From assembly GCA_019347575.1 (NCBI GenBank), contig JAHWKY010000017.1, positions 36,235-100,234 of the forward strand: a DNA stretch of 64,000 nt, given 5' to 3'. A program made the position numbers and the translations under genes. Positions 37,554 through 46,454 of the stretch are shown here, piece after piece (position 1 is the stretch's first letter; each line of letters opens with the position of its first letter). Below the pieces are notes generated by a model. It saw nothing but the letters and a program-made list of their open reading frames with translations. It was not told the origin of the DNA and made no database searches. The stretch comes from Actinomycetota bacterium (GTDB lineage: Bacteria > Actinomycetota > Nitriliruptoria > Nitriliruptorales > Nitriliruptoraceae).

Positions 37554-38594
37554 GTGGCGGATCACCTCGACGAGCTCGACGAGCTCGCACGTGACGCCTT
37601 CGATGCCCTCGAAGCCGCTGGTGATCTCGACGCGCTGGAGGCCGTCCGGGTTCGCTTCACCGGCCGCAAGAGCGCGCTGACGTCCATCCAGCGCAGCCTG
37701 CGCGACCTCGACGACGAAGGTCGACGCGAACTGGGCCAGGCGCTCAACCGGTTCAAGGACGAGTTCGAGGAGCGCTTCGAGGCCGCGCGCAGCGCGTTCG
37801 CTCGTGCGGCGATGGATACACGACTGCAAGCCGAGCGCGAGGATCTGACGCTGCCGCCCCGCCGGATCCGCCCCGGCCGGCCCCACCTGCTCACCCAGGT
37901 CAGCGACGAGATCGTCGACATCTTCGTCGGGCTCGGGTACCGCGTGGCCGACGGTCCCGAGGTCGAGGCCGGCGTGTACGCGTTCGACCTGCTCAACATC
38001 CCTCCCGACCATCCCGCGCGCCAGGAGATGGACACGCTCTACGTGTCGCGCCAGGGCGACGTGGTGCTGCGGCCCCACACCTCGCCGGTGCAGGCGCGCA
38101 CCATGCTGGCTCAGCCGGCGCCGATCGCAGTCGTCGTCCCCGGCCGCGTCTACCGCGCTGACACCCCTGACGCCACGCACTCGCCCTTCTTCACCCAGGT
38201 CGAGGGTCTGTACGTCGACGACGACGTGACCATGGCCGACCTGCGCGGAACCCTGCTGTCGTTCGCGCGGGCCGTGTTCGGGGCTGACCGCGAGGTGCGC
38301 CTCCGGCCATCGTTCTTCCCCTTCACCGAGCCGTCGGCCGAGGTCGACGTCTCCTGCCCGTTCTGCGCGGGCGACGGGGCGCCGTGCCGTGTCTGCAGCG
38401 GTACGGGGTGGATCGAGATCCTGGGAGCCGGGATGGTCGATCCGCAGGTCCTCAGCGACTGTGGTCACGATCCGGCCGAGGTGTCGGGGTTCGCCTTCGG
38501 TGTCGGCGTCGAACGGGTGGCGATGCTGCGTCACGAGGTGAACGACATCCGCCACTTCCACGACGGTGACGTGCGCTTCCTGCGTGCCTTCTGA
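37554..38594 (+). CDS. pheS: Phenylalanine-tRNA ligase alpha subunit
   Basis: 346 aa. The coiled-coil N-terminus (about 1-90) contacts tRNA; the class II catalytic core has motif 2 around HTSPVQARTM and FFTQVEGLYVDDDV, and motif 3 in GFAFGVGVERVAML. An insert FCAGDGAPCRVCSGTGW carries three Cys, as in other bacterial PheS. GTG start six bases after GGAG. It pairs with PheT, 27 bp downstream. Confidence 0.96.
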   Translation: MADHLDELDELARDAFDALEAAGDLDALEAVRVRFTGRKSALTSIQRSLRDLDDEGRRELGQALNRFKDEFEERFEAARSAFARAAMDTRLQAEREDLTLPPRRIRPGRPHLLTQVSDEIVDIFVGLGYRVADGPEVEAGVYAFDLLNIPPDHPARQEMDTLYVSRQGDVVLRPHTSPVQARTMLAQPAPIAVVVPGRVYRADTPDATHSPFFTQVEGLYVDDDVTMADLRGTLLSFARAVFGADREVRLRPSFFPFTEPSAEVDVSCPFCAGDGAPCRVCSGTGWIEILGAGMVDPQVLSDCGHDPAEVSGFAFGVGVERVAMLRHEVNDIRHFHDGDVRFLRAF

Positions 38595-38621
38595 CCACCC
38601 AACCTACGAGGTCGCACAACC

Positions 38622-41063
38622 GTGAAGGTCCCCCTCTCCTGGCTCCGGGAGTTCGTCGACGTCGAGCTCGAACTCGACGAGCTGCTCGAGCGCATGGGCG
38701 CCAACGGGCTCGAGATCGAGACCGTCACCCGCCCCGGTGCAGGCGTCACCGGCGTCCGGACCGTCCAGGTGCTGCGGGTCGAGCCCCACCCCGACGCCGA
38801 CAAGCTGGTCCTCGTTCGGGTGAGCGACGGGACCGACGAGCACGAGGTCGTCTGCGGGGCGCACAACTTCGGGGTGGGTGACGTCGTGCCCCACGCCCCG
38901 CCTGGCGCCACCCTGCCCGGGGGGGTCCAGCTGGAGCGACGGGAGATCCGTGGGGTGACGAGCGCGGGGATGTTGTGCTCACCGCGCGAGCTCGAGGTCG
39001 CGGCCGATCACAGCGGCATCCTGGTCCTGCCGGACGACGCGCTCCCGGGGGTGGACATCCACGAGCTGCTGCCCCTGGGTGAACCGGTCATCGATGTCGC
39101 GGTCATGGCGGACCGGGGCGACCACCTGTCGGTCGTGGGAGTCGCCCGCGACCTCGCCGCGATCCTCGACAGCGAGCATCGCGCCCCGGCCCATCCGCAA
39201 CCCCGCGACGACGGGCCCGTCGCCGTCGACATCGAGGCGGTCGAGGGCTGTAGCCACTACGTCGGCTGGGTGGTCGAGACCGTTCGCATCGGACCTTCCC
39301 CGTGGTGGCTGCGGCGCAGGCTCGAAGCGTCCGGCGTGCGTTCGATCAACACCGTGGTCGACGTGACCAACTACGTCGCGCTCGAACTGGGCCAACCGCT
39401 GCACGCCTTCGATCTCGACCGGCTCCAGGGCGACACTCTCTCGGTTCGCTGGGCCGCTGAGGGTGAGCACCTGGTGACCCTCGACGACAAGGATCGGACG
39501 CTGCTGAGCACCGATCTGGTCATCGCGGACGCGCGGGGAGCGGTCGCGCTCGCGGGGGTGATGGGCGGGGCGCGCAGCGAGGTCACGGACACCACCACGC
39601 GAGTGCTGCTCGAGGCCGCGGTGTTCGATCCGCTCACCGTGCGACGGACGTCGCGGCGACTGAACCTCGTCTCCGAGGCGAGCACCCGCTTCGAGCGGAG
39701 GGTCGACCCCGCCGGGGCGTGGCGCGGCGCGGCTCGGGCGGTCGAGCTGCTGCGACGGATCGCGGGCGCGACCGACGCTGGCGCGACCGACGGGGGGGAG
39801 CCGAGGTGGGACCGCACGCCGGTGGTCCTCGACACCGCCTGGTGTGCGCACTTCGTCGGCGTCGACGATCTCGACGCCTCGACGCAGGCGCGGCTGCTCG
39901 AGCGCGTGGGCTGCGAGGTCGATGGCGACGGCGATGGGAACCTCCGGGTGATCGCCCCGTCCTGGCGCGGTGATCTGCGCCGGCCCGCGGACCTGGCTGA
40001 GGAGGTCATCCGCCTCCACGGGTACGACCGCGTCCCCACGATCCTGCCGGCCATCCCGCTGCGTGGCGGACTGACGAGGGTCCAGCAGGCCGAGCGGGAC
40101 ATCCGGGGCGCCGCCCTCGCCGCCGGGTTCCACGAGGCCCAGACCTCGCCGTTCGTCTCGGCCGCGGGATCGTTGGTGCCGCTTGCACCGGGCGATGGGG
40201 CCGTGACGGTCGAGAACCCGGTCGCCGCCGACGCCCGAGATCTACGTCCATCCCTCACCGAGGGTCTGCTCGGGGCGCTGCGGCACAACGTCGGGCAGGG
40301 TCGTCCAGGGGCGGCGCTGTTCGAGTACGCCCGCATCTTCCGGCCCAGCGGAGGGTCGCTCGACGACGCGCTCGCCGCGTTCGGCGAGGCGTGGCGGTGG
40401 GACGATCCGCAGGGCCGGCCTCTTCCCACCCAGCCTCGGGTGCTCGGCGTCGCGGCGCAGGGGGTCCGCGTCGGTGATCGGTGGCTGGACACGCGAGGGA
40501 CCTGGGAGGTCCAGGCCATCCTGGCGCTGTTCGACGACGTGGTCGGCCGTGTCGCGCCCGGTGCGGTCCTCGAGCGGCTCCAGGAGCCGCGTCCCGGTCT
40601 GCACCCGGGGCGGACGGCAGGCCTGCGCCTGCGCGGCGTCGAGATCGGGGTCGTCGGCCAGCTCCGCCCCGACGAGGCAGCCGCGCGCGACCTGCCGGAG
40701 CCGGTGGTGTTGGGCGAGCTGCTGATCGAGCCGCTGCTCGAACTCGTGGGGGGCCCGCCGCTACGTGCTCCGACGCTGGTCCGCCACCCGGCGGTCACGG
40801 TGGACGTCGCGCTCGTGGCGGACGACACCGTCCCGTTCGCACGCCTGGAACGCGCGATCCGTGACGGGGCGGGGGAGCTGCTCGACGAGTTGTGGGTGTT
40901 CGACACGTACCGTGGGGAGCAGATCGGAGAGGGTCGGCGCAGCGTCGCGGTGCGGCTGCGACTGCAGGCCCCCGAGCGGCAGCTGACCGATGAGGACGCC
41001 GAACGTGTGATCGAGGCTGTCGCGGCCGCAGCCGAGCGTGAGGGTGCGACCCTGCGGAGGTGA
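38622..41063 (+). CDS. pheT: Phenylalanine-tRNA ligase beta subunit
   Basis: 813 aa, normal length. Domain order: tRNA-binding domain (about 40-150, KLVLVRVSDGTDEHEVVCGA), B3/4 editing domain (about 200-390, NTVVDVTNYV), B5, catalytic-like B6-B7 and a C-terminal ferredoxin-fold anticodon-binding domain (about 715-813, RHPAVTVDVALV). The editing domain clears Tyr-tRNA(Phe). GTG start 27 bp after pheS. Confidence 0.96.
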   Translation: MKVPLSWLREFVDVELELDELLERMGANGLEIETVTRPGAGVTGVRTVQVLRVEPHPDADKLVLVRVSDGTDEHEVVCGAHNFGVGDVVPHAPPGATLPGGVQLERREIRGVTSAGMLCSPRELEVAADHSGILVLPDDALPGVDIHELLPLGEPVIDVAVMADRGDHLSVVGVARDLAAILDSEHRAPAHPQPRDDGPVAVDIEAVEGCSHYVGWVVETVRIGPSPWWLRRRLEASGVRSINTVVDVTNYVALELGQPLHAFDLDRLQGDTLSVRWAAEGEHLVTLDDKDRTLLSTDLVIADARGAVALAGVMGGARSEVTDTTTRVLLEAAVFDPLTVRRTSRRLNLVSEASTRFERRVDPAGAWRGAARAVELLRRIAGATDAGATDGGEPRWDRTPVVLDTAWCAHFVGVDDLDASTQARLLERVGCEVDGDGDGNLRVIAPSWRGDLRRPADLAEEVIRLHGYDRVPTILPAIPLRGGLTRVQQAERDIRGAALAAGFHEAQTSPFVSAAGSLVPLAPGDGAVTVENPVAADARDLRPSLTEGLLGALRHNVGQGRPGAALFEYARIFRPSGGSLDDALAAFGEAWRWDDPQGRPLPTQPRVLGVAAQGVRVGDRWLDTRGTWEVQAILALFDDVVGRVAPGAVLERLQEPRPGLHPGRTAGLRLRGVEIGVVGQLRPDEAAARDLPEPVVLGELLIEPLLELVGGPPLRAPTLVRHPAVTVDVALVADDTVPFARLERAIRDGAGELLDELWVFDTYRGEQIGEGRRSVAVRLRLQAPERQLTDEDAERVIEAVAAAAEREGATLRR

Positions 41064-41066
41064 CCT

Positions 41067-41492
41067 GTGGACGATCTGCGCGTGAACCGCAAGCTGACCA
41101 TCCCTGCGGCCGAGCTCGAGGTCCGGGTCGCGCGGGGGAGCGGCCCCGGTGGGCAGGGTGTCAACACCACCGACAGCAAGGTCGAGCTCCGCTTCGATGT
41201 CACGAACAGCGGAGTGCTGTCCGACAAGCAGCGGCGCGCCATCCGCAAGCACCTCAGCAACCGTCTGACCAAGGATGGGGTGCTGCTCGTGCAGGCCGCG
41301 GAGCGACGCAGCCAGCACCGCAACCGCGAGGACGCGCGGCGGCGCCTGCGTGACCTGCTGCGTGAGGCGCTGAGGCCGCGCAAGCGCCGGATCGCCACGC
41401 GACCGAGCCGCGCTGCGGACGAGCGCCGGCTCCAGGAGAAGAAGCACCGAGGGCGGATCAAGGACCTGCGCAAGCCGCCCGAATCCTCCTGA
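41067..41492 (+). CDS. arfB: Alternative ribosome-rescue factor (ArfB/YaeJ-like peptidyl-tRNA hydrolase)
   Basis: 141 aa. A single release-factor catalytic domain with the GGQ motif in GSGPGGQGVNTTDSKVEL (about 25-42) and no codon-recognition domain, followed by a basic C-terminal tail (about 105-141, rich in Arg/Lys) that would enter the empty mRNA channel. It should free ribosomes stalled at the end of broken mRNAs. GTG start after GGAGGTGA, which overlaps the pheT stop. Confidence 0.92.
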   Translation: MDDLRVNRKLTIPAAELEVRVARGSGPGGQGVNTTDSKVELRFDVTNSGVLSDKQRRAIRKHLSNRLTKDGVLLVQAAERRSQHRNREDARRRLRDLLREALRPRKRRIATRPSRAADERRLQEKKHRGRIKDLRKPPESS

Positions 41493-41496
41493 GCGA

Positions 41497-41514
41497 CGCT
41501 CCACGGCAGGAGCG
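41497..41514 (+). terminator. Candidate terminator after arfB
   Basis: CGCTCC (41497-41502) pairs with GGAGCG (41509-41514) around ACGGCA, five bases after the stop. Short and without a T-run, but placed between two operons. Confidence 0.45.
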
Positions 41515-41531
41515 GCCGGGTGGACGGTCGA

Positions 41532-41559
41532 CATCCAGGGTTCACCATCCAGGGTTCAC
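41532..41559 (+). repeat. 14-bp perfect tandem duplication before the argC promoter
   Basis: CATCCAGGGTTCAC occurs twice in direct contact (41532-41545 and 41546-41559). It lies between the arfB terminator and the argC -35 box. It may be a recent slippage duplication or a doubled protein-binding site. Confidence 0.8.
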
Positions 41560-41596
41560 CCCACGCCGAGAGCGACCTGCGCCAGCGCCGCAGGGC

Positions 41597-41632
41597 TTGC
41601 ACGTGCTATGCAGGGTCCTGTATACATATGCA
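41597..41632 (+). promoter_or_regulatory. argC promoter with possible ARG-box
   Basis: TTGCAC (41597-41602) and TATACA (41621-41626) are 18 bp apart, an unusually AT-rich promoter for this genome. CTATGCAGG (41606-41614) and CATATGCACC (41625-41634) repeat a TATGCA half-site across it; actinobacterial ArgR operators contain TGCAT/ATGCA half-sites. ArgR is encoded in the same cluster. The operator is a guess from half-sites; the promoter is stronger. Confidence 0.55.
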
Positions 41633-41670
41633 CCTGCGGGTGTCAGCGTTGGTGCCCGGGAGAGGGTGAG

Positions 41671-42696
41671 GTGACCGCCAAGGTCGGGATCGTCGGCGCG
41701 TCGGGCTACGGCGGGGCCGAGCTGCTCCGCGTGCTGTACGGCCACCCCGCCGTCGAGGTGGCCGTCGTCGCCGCGCAGCGCCGGGCGGGAACACCCATCG
41801 CGGATGCGTTCCCGAACCTGCCGGGTGACGCGACCTTCGACGTCGTCGACACCGACCGGCTCGCCAGTCTCGACCTGGTGTTCCTGGCGACCCCTCACGG
41901 AGCATCGCTGCAGTTGGGACGGTCGCTGACCGAGGCAGGGACGCGCGTCGTGGACCTGTCGGGTGCGTTCCGGCTCGAGCCGCACACGTTCGAGCAGGCC
42001 TACGGCGAGCCGCATCCTGCAGCGGCGCTCGCACCGGCGGTGTACGGCCTCACCGAGTTCACGCGCGCAGCGGTCGCCGCGACCGACCTGGTGGCGAACC
42101 CGGGCTGCTACCCGACGGCGACGCTGCTGGGACTGCTGCCGTTGGCGCCGCTGATCGTCCCAGGATCGATCGTCGTCGATGCGAAGTCGGGGACGTCCGG
42201 AGCGGGAGCGGGTGCGTCGGATCGTCTTCACCATCCTCACGTTCACGGCGATGTCGTGGCCTACGGGGCGCCGACGCACCGCCACACCTGGGAGATCGAG
42301 CAGCACCTCGCGGCGCTCGGCCCGACCTCCGCGCAGACGGTGTCGTTCACGCCGCACCTGATCCCGATGTCACGAGGGCTCCTGGCGACGTGCTACGGCG
42401 CTCTCGTGGAGGGCGCCACGCAGGCAGATGTCGACGCCGTGCTGCGTGATCGGTACGCGGACGAGCCGTTCGTCCACGTCCTGCCCCCCGGGACGTTCCC
42501 GCACACCAAGGCGCTCGCCGGATCCAACGGCTGCCAGGTCAGCGCCACCGTCGACGAGCGCACCGGTCGCGTCGTGGTCACCAGCGCCATCGACAACCTC
42601 GGCAAGGGTGCCGCCGGGCAAGCAGTCCAGAACGCCAACGTCATGCTCGGTCTCGAGGAGGCCGCCGGTCTCACCGCGCTGGGGGTGTACCCGTGA
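41671..42696 (+). CDS. argC: N-acetyl-gamma-glutamyl-phosphate reductase
   Basis: 341 aa from GTG 41671, after GGGAGAGG; a longer frame from ATG 41608 begins inside the promoter. NADPH-binding GASGYGGAELLRVL (about 8-21), catalytic Cys in ANPGCYPTATLLGLLPL (about 146), and His in VKAFGYTHRH-equivalent region. It makes N-acetylglutamate semialdehyde. It opens the arginine cluster argCJBD-rec-FR-GH. Confidence 0.94.
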   Translation: MTAKVGIVGASGYGGAELLRVLYGHPAVEVAVVAAQRRAGTPIADAFPNLPGDATFDVVDTDRLASLDLVFLATPHGASLQLGRSLTEAGTRVVDLSGAFRLEPHTFEQAYGEPHPAAALAPAVYGLTEFTRAAVAATDLVANPGCYPTATLLGLLPLAPLIVPGSIVVDAKSGTSGAGAGASDRLHHPHVHGDVVAYGAPTHRHTWEIEQHLAALGPTSAQTVSFTPHLIPMSRGLLATCYGALVEGATQADVDAVLRDRYADEPFVHVLPPGTFPHTKALAGSNGCQVSATVDERTGRVVVTSAIDNLGKGAAGQAVQNANVMLGLEEAAGLTALGVYP

Positions 42697-43907
42697 CCTG
42701 GGGACCGGATGATCGTCGGGGGCTGACGAAGCGGCCCGGCGGTGTGACCGCCGCCGCTGGCTTCCGTGCCGGAGGGATCGCCGCCGGGCTGAAGCCGTCG
42801 GGTCGCGCCGACCTCGCGGTGGTCGCTGCGGATGGACCGGCCACGACGGCGGTCACGACGACGACCAACCTCGTCAAGGCGGCCCCGTGTGTGCTCACCG
42901 AGCGCCACGCGGCCAACGGCCACGCTCGTGCGGTGGTCATCAACGCCGGCAACGCCAACGCGTGCACCGGACCGCAGGGTCTCGCAGACGCCGAGGCGAC
43001 CGCGGCTGCGGCAGCGGCGCTGCTCGGCGTCCCGACTGACGATGTGCTGGTGCTCTCGACGGGGATCATCGGACAGCGGCTGCCGCTGGACCGTGTGCTC
43101 GGTGGCCTGCCGCGCGCCGTGGACGACCTGACCGCCGACGGACACGAGCGCGCTGCCACCGCCATCATGACCACCGACACGCGCGTGAAGGAGGTCGCCT
43201 ACCGCGTCGACGACGACGCTGGCTCGTGCGTGGTCGGCGGCATGGCCAAGGGTGCCGGGATGATCGAGCCGGCGATGGCGACGATGCTGTGCGTCATCAC
43301 CACCGACGCTCCCCTCCCCCCGCCGGTCCTGCGGCCACTGCTGCGGCAGGCGGTCGAGCGGTCCTTCAACCGCATCTCTATCGACGCGTGCGGCTCGACC
43401 AACGACGCCGTCGTGGCGCTCGCCAGCGGCACCGCATCACGACCCCCGACGCTCGCCAGCGTGCAGCGCGCCTTCGCCGCGGTCTGCGCGGACCTCGCCT
43501 ACGCCGTCGTCGAGGACGGTGAGGGGACGAACCGGCGCGCGTTCCTGCACGTGCGGGGCGCAGCATCCGACGAGGAGGCGACCCGGCTCGCACGCGCCGT
43601 CGCCGCATCGGTGCTGTTCCGCGCTGCACTCGCTGGCGGCGATCCCAACTGGGGTCGCATCCTCGCCGCGATGGGCGGCAGCGGGGTCGCCTTCGACCCC
43701 GCGCGCGTGAGCGTGACGTGCGGCGGGGTGACCGTCTGCCGCTTCGGGACCGCGACGGTCTTCGACCGCGGTCAAGCAGCCATCGCGATGAGCAAGCCCG
43801 AGGTCGACATCGACATCGACCTCGGAGGTGGGATGGGTGCAGCGACCTACCTCACGACCGATCTGACGCCCGAGTACGTCCGGTTCAACGCCGAGTACAC
43901 CACCTGA
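42693..43907 (+). CDS. argJ: Glutamate N-acetyltransferase / amino-acid acetyltransferase (ArgJ)
   Basis: 404 aa. It recycles the acetyl group from N-acetylornithine to glutamate and may also use acetyl-CoA. The autocatalytic cleavage and nucleophile Thr is in KGAGMIEPAMATMLCVITTD (about 197), splitting the precursor into alpha and beta chains. INAGNANACTGPQG and STGIIGQRLP are conserved. GTG start overlaps argC; ends in TGATG with argB. With ArgJ no separate argE is needed. Confidence 0.95.
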   Translation: MTWGPDDRRGLTKRPGGVTAAAGFRAGGIAAGLKPSGRADLAVVAADGPATTAVTTTTNLVKAAPCVLTERHAANGHARAVVINAGNANACTGPQGLADAEATAAAAAALLGVPTDDVLVLSTGIIGQRLPLDRVLGGLPRAVDDLTADGHERAATAIMTTDTRVKEVAYRVDDDAGSCVVGGMAKGAGMIEPAMATMLCVITTDAPLPPPVLRPLLRQAVERSFNRISIDACGSTNDAVVALASGTASRPPTLASVQRAFAAVCADLAYAVVEDGEGTNRRAFLHVRGAASDEEATRLARAVAASVLFRAALAGGDPNWGRILAAMGGSGVAFDPARVSVTCGGVTVCRFGTATVFDRGQAAIAMSKPEVDIDIDLGGGMGAATYLTTDLTPEYVRFNAEYTT

Positions 43908-44827
43908 TGGCCGCCGTCGCCCCCCACGACGAACGTGGCGCCGCCGCCCAGCACAAGGCTGCGGTGCTGCGCGAGGCGTTGCCGTGGATCACGCGCTTCC
44001 ACGGGCGCATCGTCGTCATCAAGTACGGCGGCAACGCCATGATCGACGCGGACCTCAAGCGCTCCTTCGCCGCGGACGTCGCACTGCTGCACTACGTCGG
44101 CCTCCGGCCGGTGATCGTTCACGGGGGTGGCCCGCAGATCGACGAGGTCGGGGCATCGATGGGGCTCACGAGCTCGTTCGTCGACGGACTGCGCGTCACC
44201 GACGATGCGACCATGGACGTGGTGCGCATGGTGCTGCTCGGACGCGTCAACCCCGAGCTGGTCGGACTCGTCCAGGGAGCTGGCGCCCCGGCGGTCGGGG
44301 TCTCGGGGACCGACGCCGGCTTGCTGCGGGTCCGGCGTGCCGTGGGGGATCGGGGCGAGGACCTCGGCCGCGTCGGCCGCGTCGAGCACGTCGACCCCGG
44401 TGTCCTGCACCACCTGCTGTCCGACGGCTTCCTCCCGGTCGTCGCGACCGTTGGACTCGACGCCGACGGCACCGACCACAACGTCAACGCCGACGAGGCC
44501 GCCGGTGCCATCGCCGCCGCGCTCGCGGCCACCAAGCTCGTGTACCTGACCGACGTGCCCGGGCTCTACGCCGACTTCGGCACCGGCGGCGACGCTCCCG
44601 ACCCCACGGACCTCATCAGCGAGGTCGGGGTGGCGCAGCTCGAGCACATGCTCGCCGACGGTGACCTGCACGCCGGCATGCAGCCCAAGGTCCGTTCGAT
44701 CGTCGAGGCGCTCAAGGCCGGGGTTCCCCAGGCGCACATCCTGGACGGCCGCGTGCTCCACGCGGTGCTGCTCGAGGTCTTCACCGACGAGGGCGTCGGC
44801 ACGATGGTGACCATGGAGCTGACGTGA
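43907..44827 (+). CDS. argB: Acetylglutamate kinase
   Basis: 306 aa, amino-acid kinase fold. IKYGGNAMID (about 37-46) binds ATP phosphate; VIVHGGGPQIDEV and NVNADEAAGAIAAAL bind substrate. The N-terminal helix (about 1-25, with AAVLREALPWI) is of the type that links hexamers in arginine-inhibited enzymes, so feedback control is likely. ATG shares its A with the argJ stop. Ends in TGATG with argD. Confidence 0.94.
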   Translation: MAAVAPHDERGAAAQHKAAVLREALPWITRFHGRIVVIKYGGNAMIDADLKRSFAADVALLHYVGLRPVIVHGGGPQIDEVGASMGLTSSFVDGLRVTDDATMDVVRMVLLGRVNPELVGLVQGAGAPAVGVSGTDAGLLRVRRAVGDRGEDLGRVGRVEHVDPGVLHHLLSDGFLPVVATVGLDADGTDHNVNADEAAGAIAAALAATKLVYLTDVPGLYADFGTGGDAPDPTDLISEVGVAQLEHMLADGDLHAGMQPKVRSIVEALKAGVPQAHILDGRVLHAVLLEVFTDEGVGTMVTMELT

Positions 44828-46068
44828 TGGCCGATCGCGATCTCGAGGAACTGCAGGCGCGGGACGCCGCCCACGTGATGGGCACCTACGGACGCCAGCC
44901 GATCGGGTTCGTCCGGGGCGAGGGCACGGCGCTGTTCGACACGCAGGGCCGCGCCCACCTCGACTTCCTCAGCGGTCTCGCCGTGACCAGCCTCGGCCAC
45001 GCCCACCCGGAGGTGGCCGACGCCATCGCCGCTCAGGCACGGACGCTGGTGCACACCTCCAACCTCTACCTCACCGTTCCGATGCTCGACCTCGCCGAGC
45101 GTCTCGCCCGCGTCACGGAATGGCCCGACGCGCGTACCTTCCTGTGCAACAGCGGCGCCGAGGCCAACGAGGCCGCGATCAAGCTCGCTCGGCGGTGGGG
45201 CAAGCAGCGATCGGACGACAAGATCCGAGTGGTGACGCTGGAGGGGTCGTTCCACGGCCGCACCCTCGCGACCCTGGAAGCCACCGGCCAGCCCGCCAAG
45301 CACACGCCGTTCGCTCCGCTCGCGGGCTACGTGGACACCGTTCCCCACGACGATGCCGAGGCGCTGACGGCCGCGGTCACCGACCGAACGTGCGCCGTGC
45401 TCCTCGAGGTCATCCAGGGCGAGGGTGGTGTCCGACCCGTCCCCCCCGACGTGCTCGCGGCCGCCCGCCGGGCGTGCGACGAGCACTCCGCCCTGCTGAT
45501 CGTCGACGAGGTGCAGACGGGTGTCGGACGTACCGGGCACTGGTTCGCGTTCCAGGGCACCGAGGTCGTCCCCGACGTCATCACCGTGGCCAAGGCGCTC
45601 GGCAACGGCGTGCCGATCGGGGCGTGCATCGCGCGGGGCACTGCGGCGGCAGCCCTCGGGCGCGGCGATCACGCCACGACGTTCGGAGGCAACCCGCTCG
45701 TGTGCGCGGCGGCGGTGCGCGTCCTCGACATCATCGAGCGAGACGGGCTTGTCACCGCCGCTGCCGAGAAGGGCGAACGGGTGCGCGAGGGGATCGCGAA
45801 GCTGGTCGCTGACGGACTCGCGACGGGGGTGCGGGGCGCGGGCCTGCTCCTGGCCGTCACCCTGCCCGACCGGGTCGCAGCCGAGGTCGAGACCGCATGC
45901 CGCGAGCGGTTCCTGATCGTGAACGCGGTCGCGCCGGACGCCATCCGCCTGGCTCCGCCGCTGACCGTGGATGGTGACGAGATCGACCTCGCACTGGCCG
46001 TGCTGCGCGACGCGCTCACGTCCGTGCGCGCCGACAACGCCCATGAAGAGAGGAGTGAGGATGAGTGA
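44827..46068 (+). CDS. argD: Acetylornithine aminotransferase
   Basis: 413 aa from ATG 44827; GTG 44824 would add one residue. Class III PLP aminotransferase making N-acetylornithine from the semialdehyde. CNSGAEANEAAIKLAR binds PLP phosphate, IVDEVQTGVGRTG contains the PLP-contacting Asp, and TVAKALGNGVPIGA holds the Schiff-base Lys (about 256). ARAGLLLAVTLPD-like C-terminal part is normal. The end overlaps the receiver protein gene by 8 bp. Confidence 0.94.
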   Translation: MADRDLEELQARDAAHVMGTYGRQPIGFVRGEGTALFDTQGRAHLDFLSGLAVTSLGHAHPEVADAIAAQARTLVHTSNLYLTVPMLDLAERLARVTEWPDARTFLCNSGAEANEAAIKLARRWGKQRSDDKIRVVTLEGSFHGRTLATLEATGQPAKHTPFAPLAGYVDTVPHDDAEALTAAVTDRTCAVLLEVIQGEGGVRPVPPDVLAAARRACDEHSALLIVDEVQTGVGRTGHWFAFQGTEVVPDVITVAKALGNGVPIGACIARGTAAAALGRGDHATTFGGNPLVCAAAVRVLDIIERDGLVTAAAEKGERVREGIAKLVADGLATGVRGAGLLLAVTLPDRVAAEVETACRERFLIVNAVAPDAIRLAPPLTVDGDEIDLALAVLRDALTSVRADNAHEERSEDE

Positions 46069-46444
46069 CGCACCGGTGGACAGCCGGACGATCCTGATCG
46101 TCGAGGACGACAGCACCGTTGCGGAGCTGCTCGTCGAGGTCCTGCGACACGAGGGCTTCAACTCGACGGTGGCCGCCGACGGGCTCGAGGGTCTCGTCCG
46201 TCTCCGAGGCGATCAGCCCGACCTCGCGGTGCTCGACATCATGATGCCGGACATCAACGGCGTCCGCGTCCTCGAACAGCTCCTCGAGGAGGGCGATGGC
46301 AACCTCGAGGTGCCGGTCATCGTCATCACCGGATCACCGGAAGGGGCGAAGCAGAGCCGACAGCTGCTCGGGGAGGAGAACGTGTTCGAGAAGCCGTTCG
46401 ATCCCGACGACCTGGTCGCTCGCATCCGCGCGGTGCTGGACTGA
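46061..46444 (+). CDS. Stand-alone receiver (CheY-like) protein within the arginine operon
   Basis: 127 aa from ATG 46061, after GAGAGGAGTGAGG and overlapping argD by 8 bp; argF follows 10 bp later. All receiver residues are present: Glu/Asp pair in IVEDD (15-17), phospho-Asp in LAVLDIMMP (59), Thr in VIVITGS (90) and Lys in FEKPFDP (111). There is no output domain. Its position inside a tight biosynthetic operon is unusual. The nearest kinase gene is 36439, nine kb away. Role unknown; it could link arginine or nitrogen state to a phosphorelay, or simply be a passenger. Confidence 0.92.
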   Translation: MSDAPVDSRTILIVEDDSTVAELLVEVLRHEGFNSTVAADGLEGLVRLRGDQPDLAVLDIMMPDINGVRVLEQLLEEGDGNLEVPVIVITGSPEGAKQSRQLLGEENVFEKPFDPDDLVARIRAVLD

Positions 46445-46454
46445 GGAGGCCTCC

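Noticed and set aside
39371..41602. 743-codon open frame on the minus strand across pheT and arfB
   Set aside because: The translation is Arg/Ser/Pro-rich low complexity with no domain, as expected antisense to a high-GC gene with G/C third positions; pheT and arfB are clear on the other strand.
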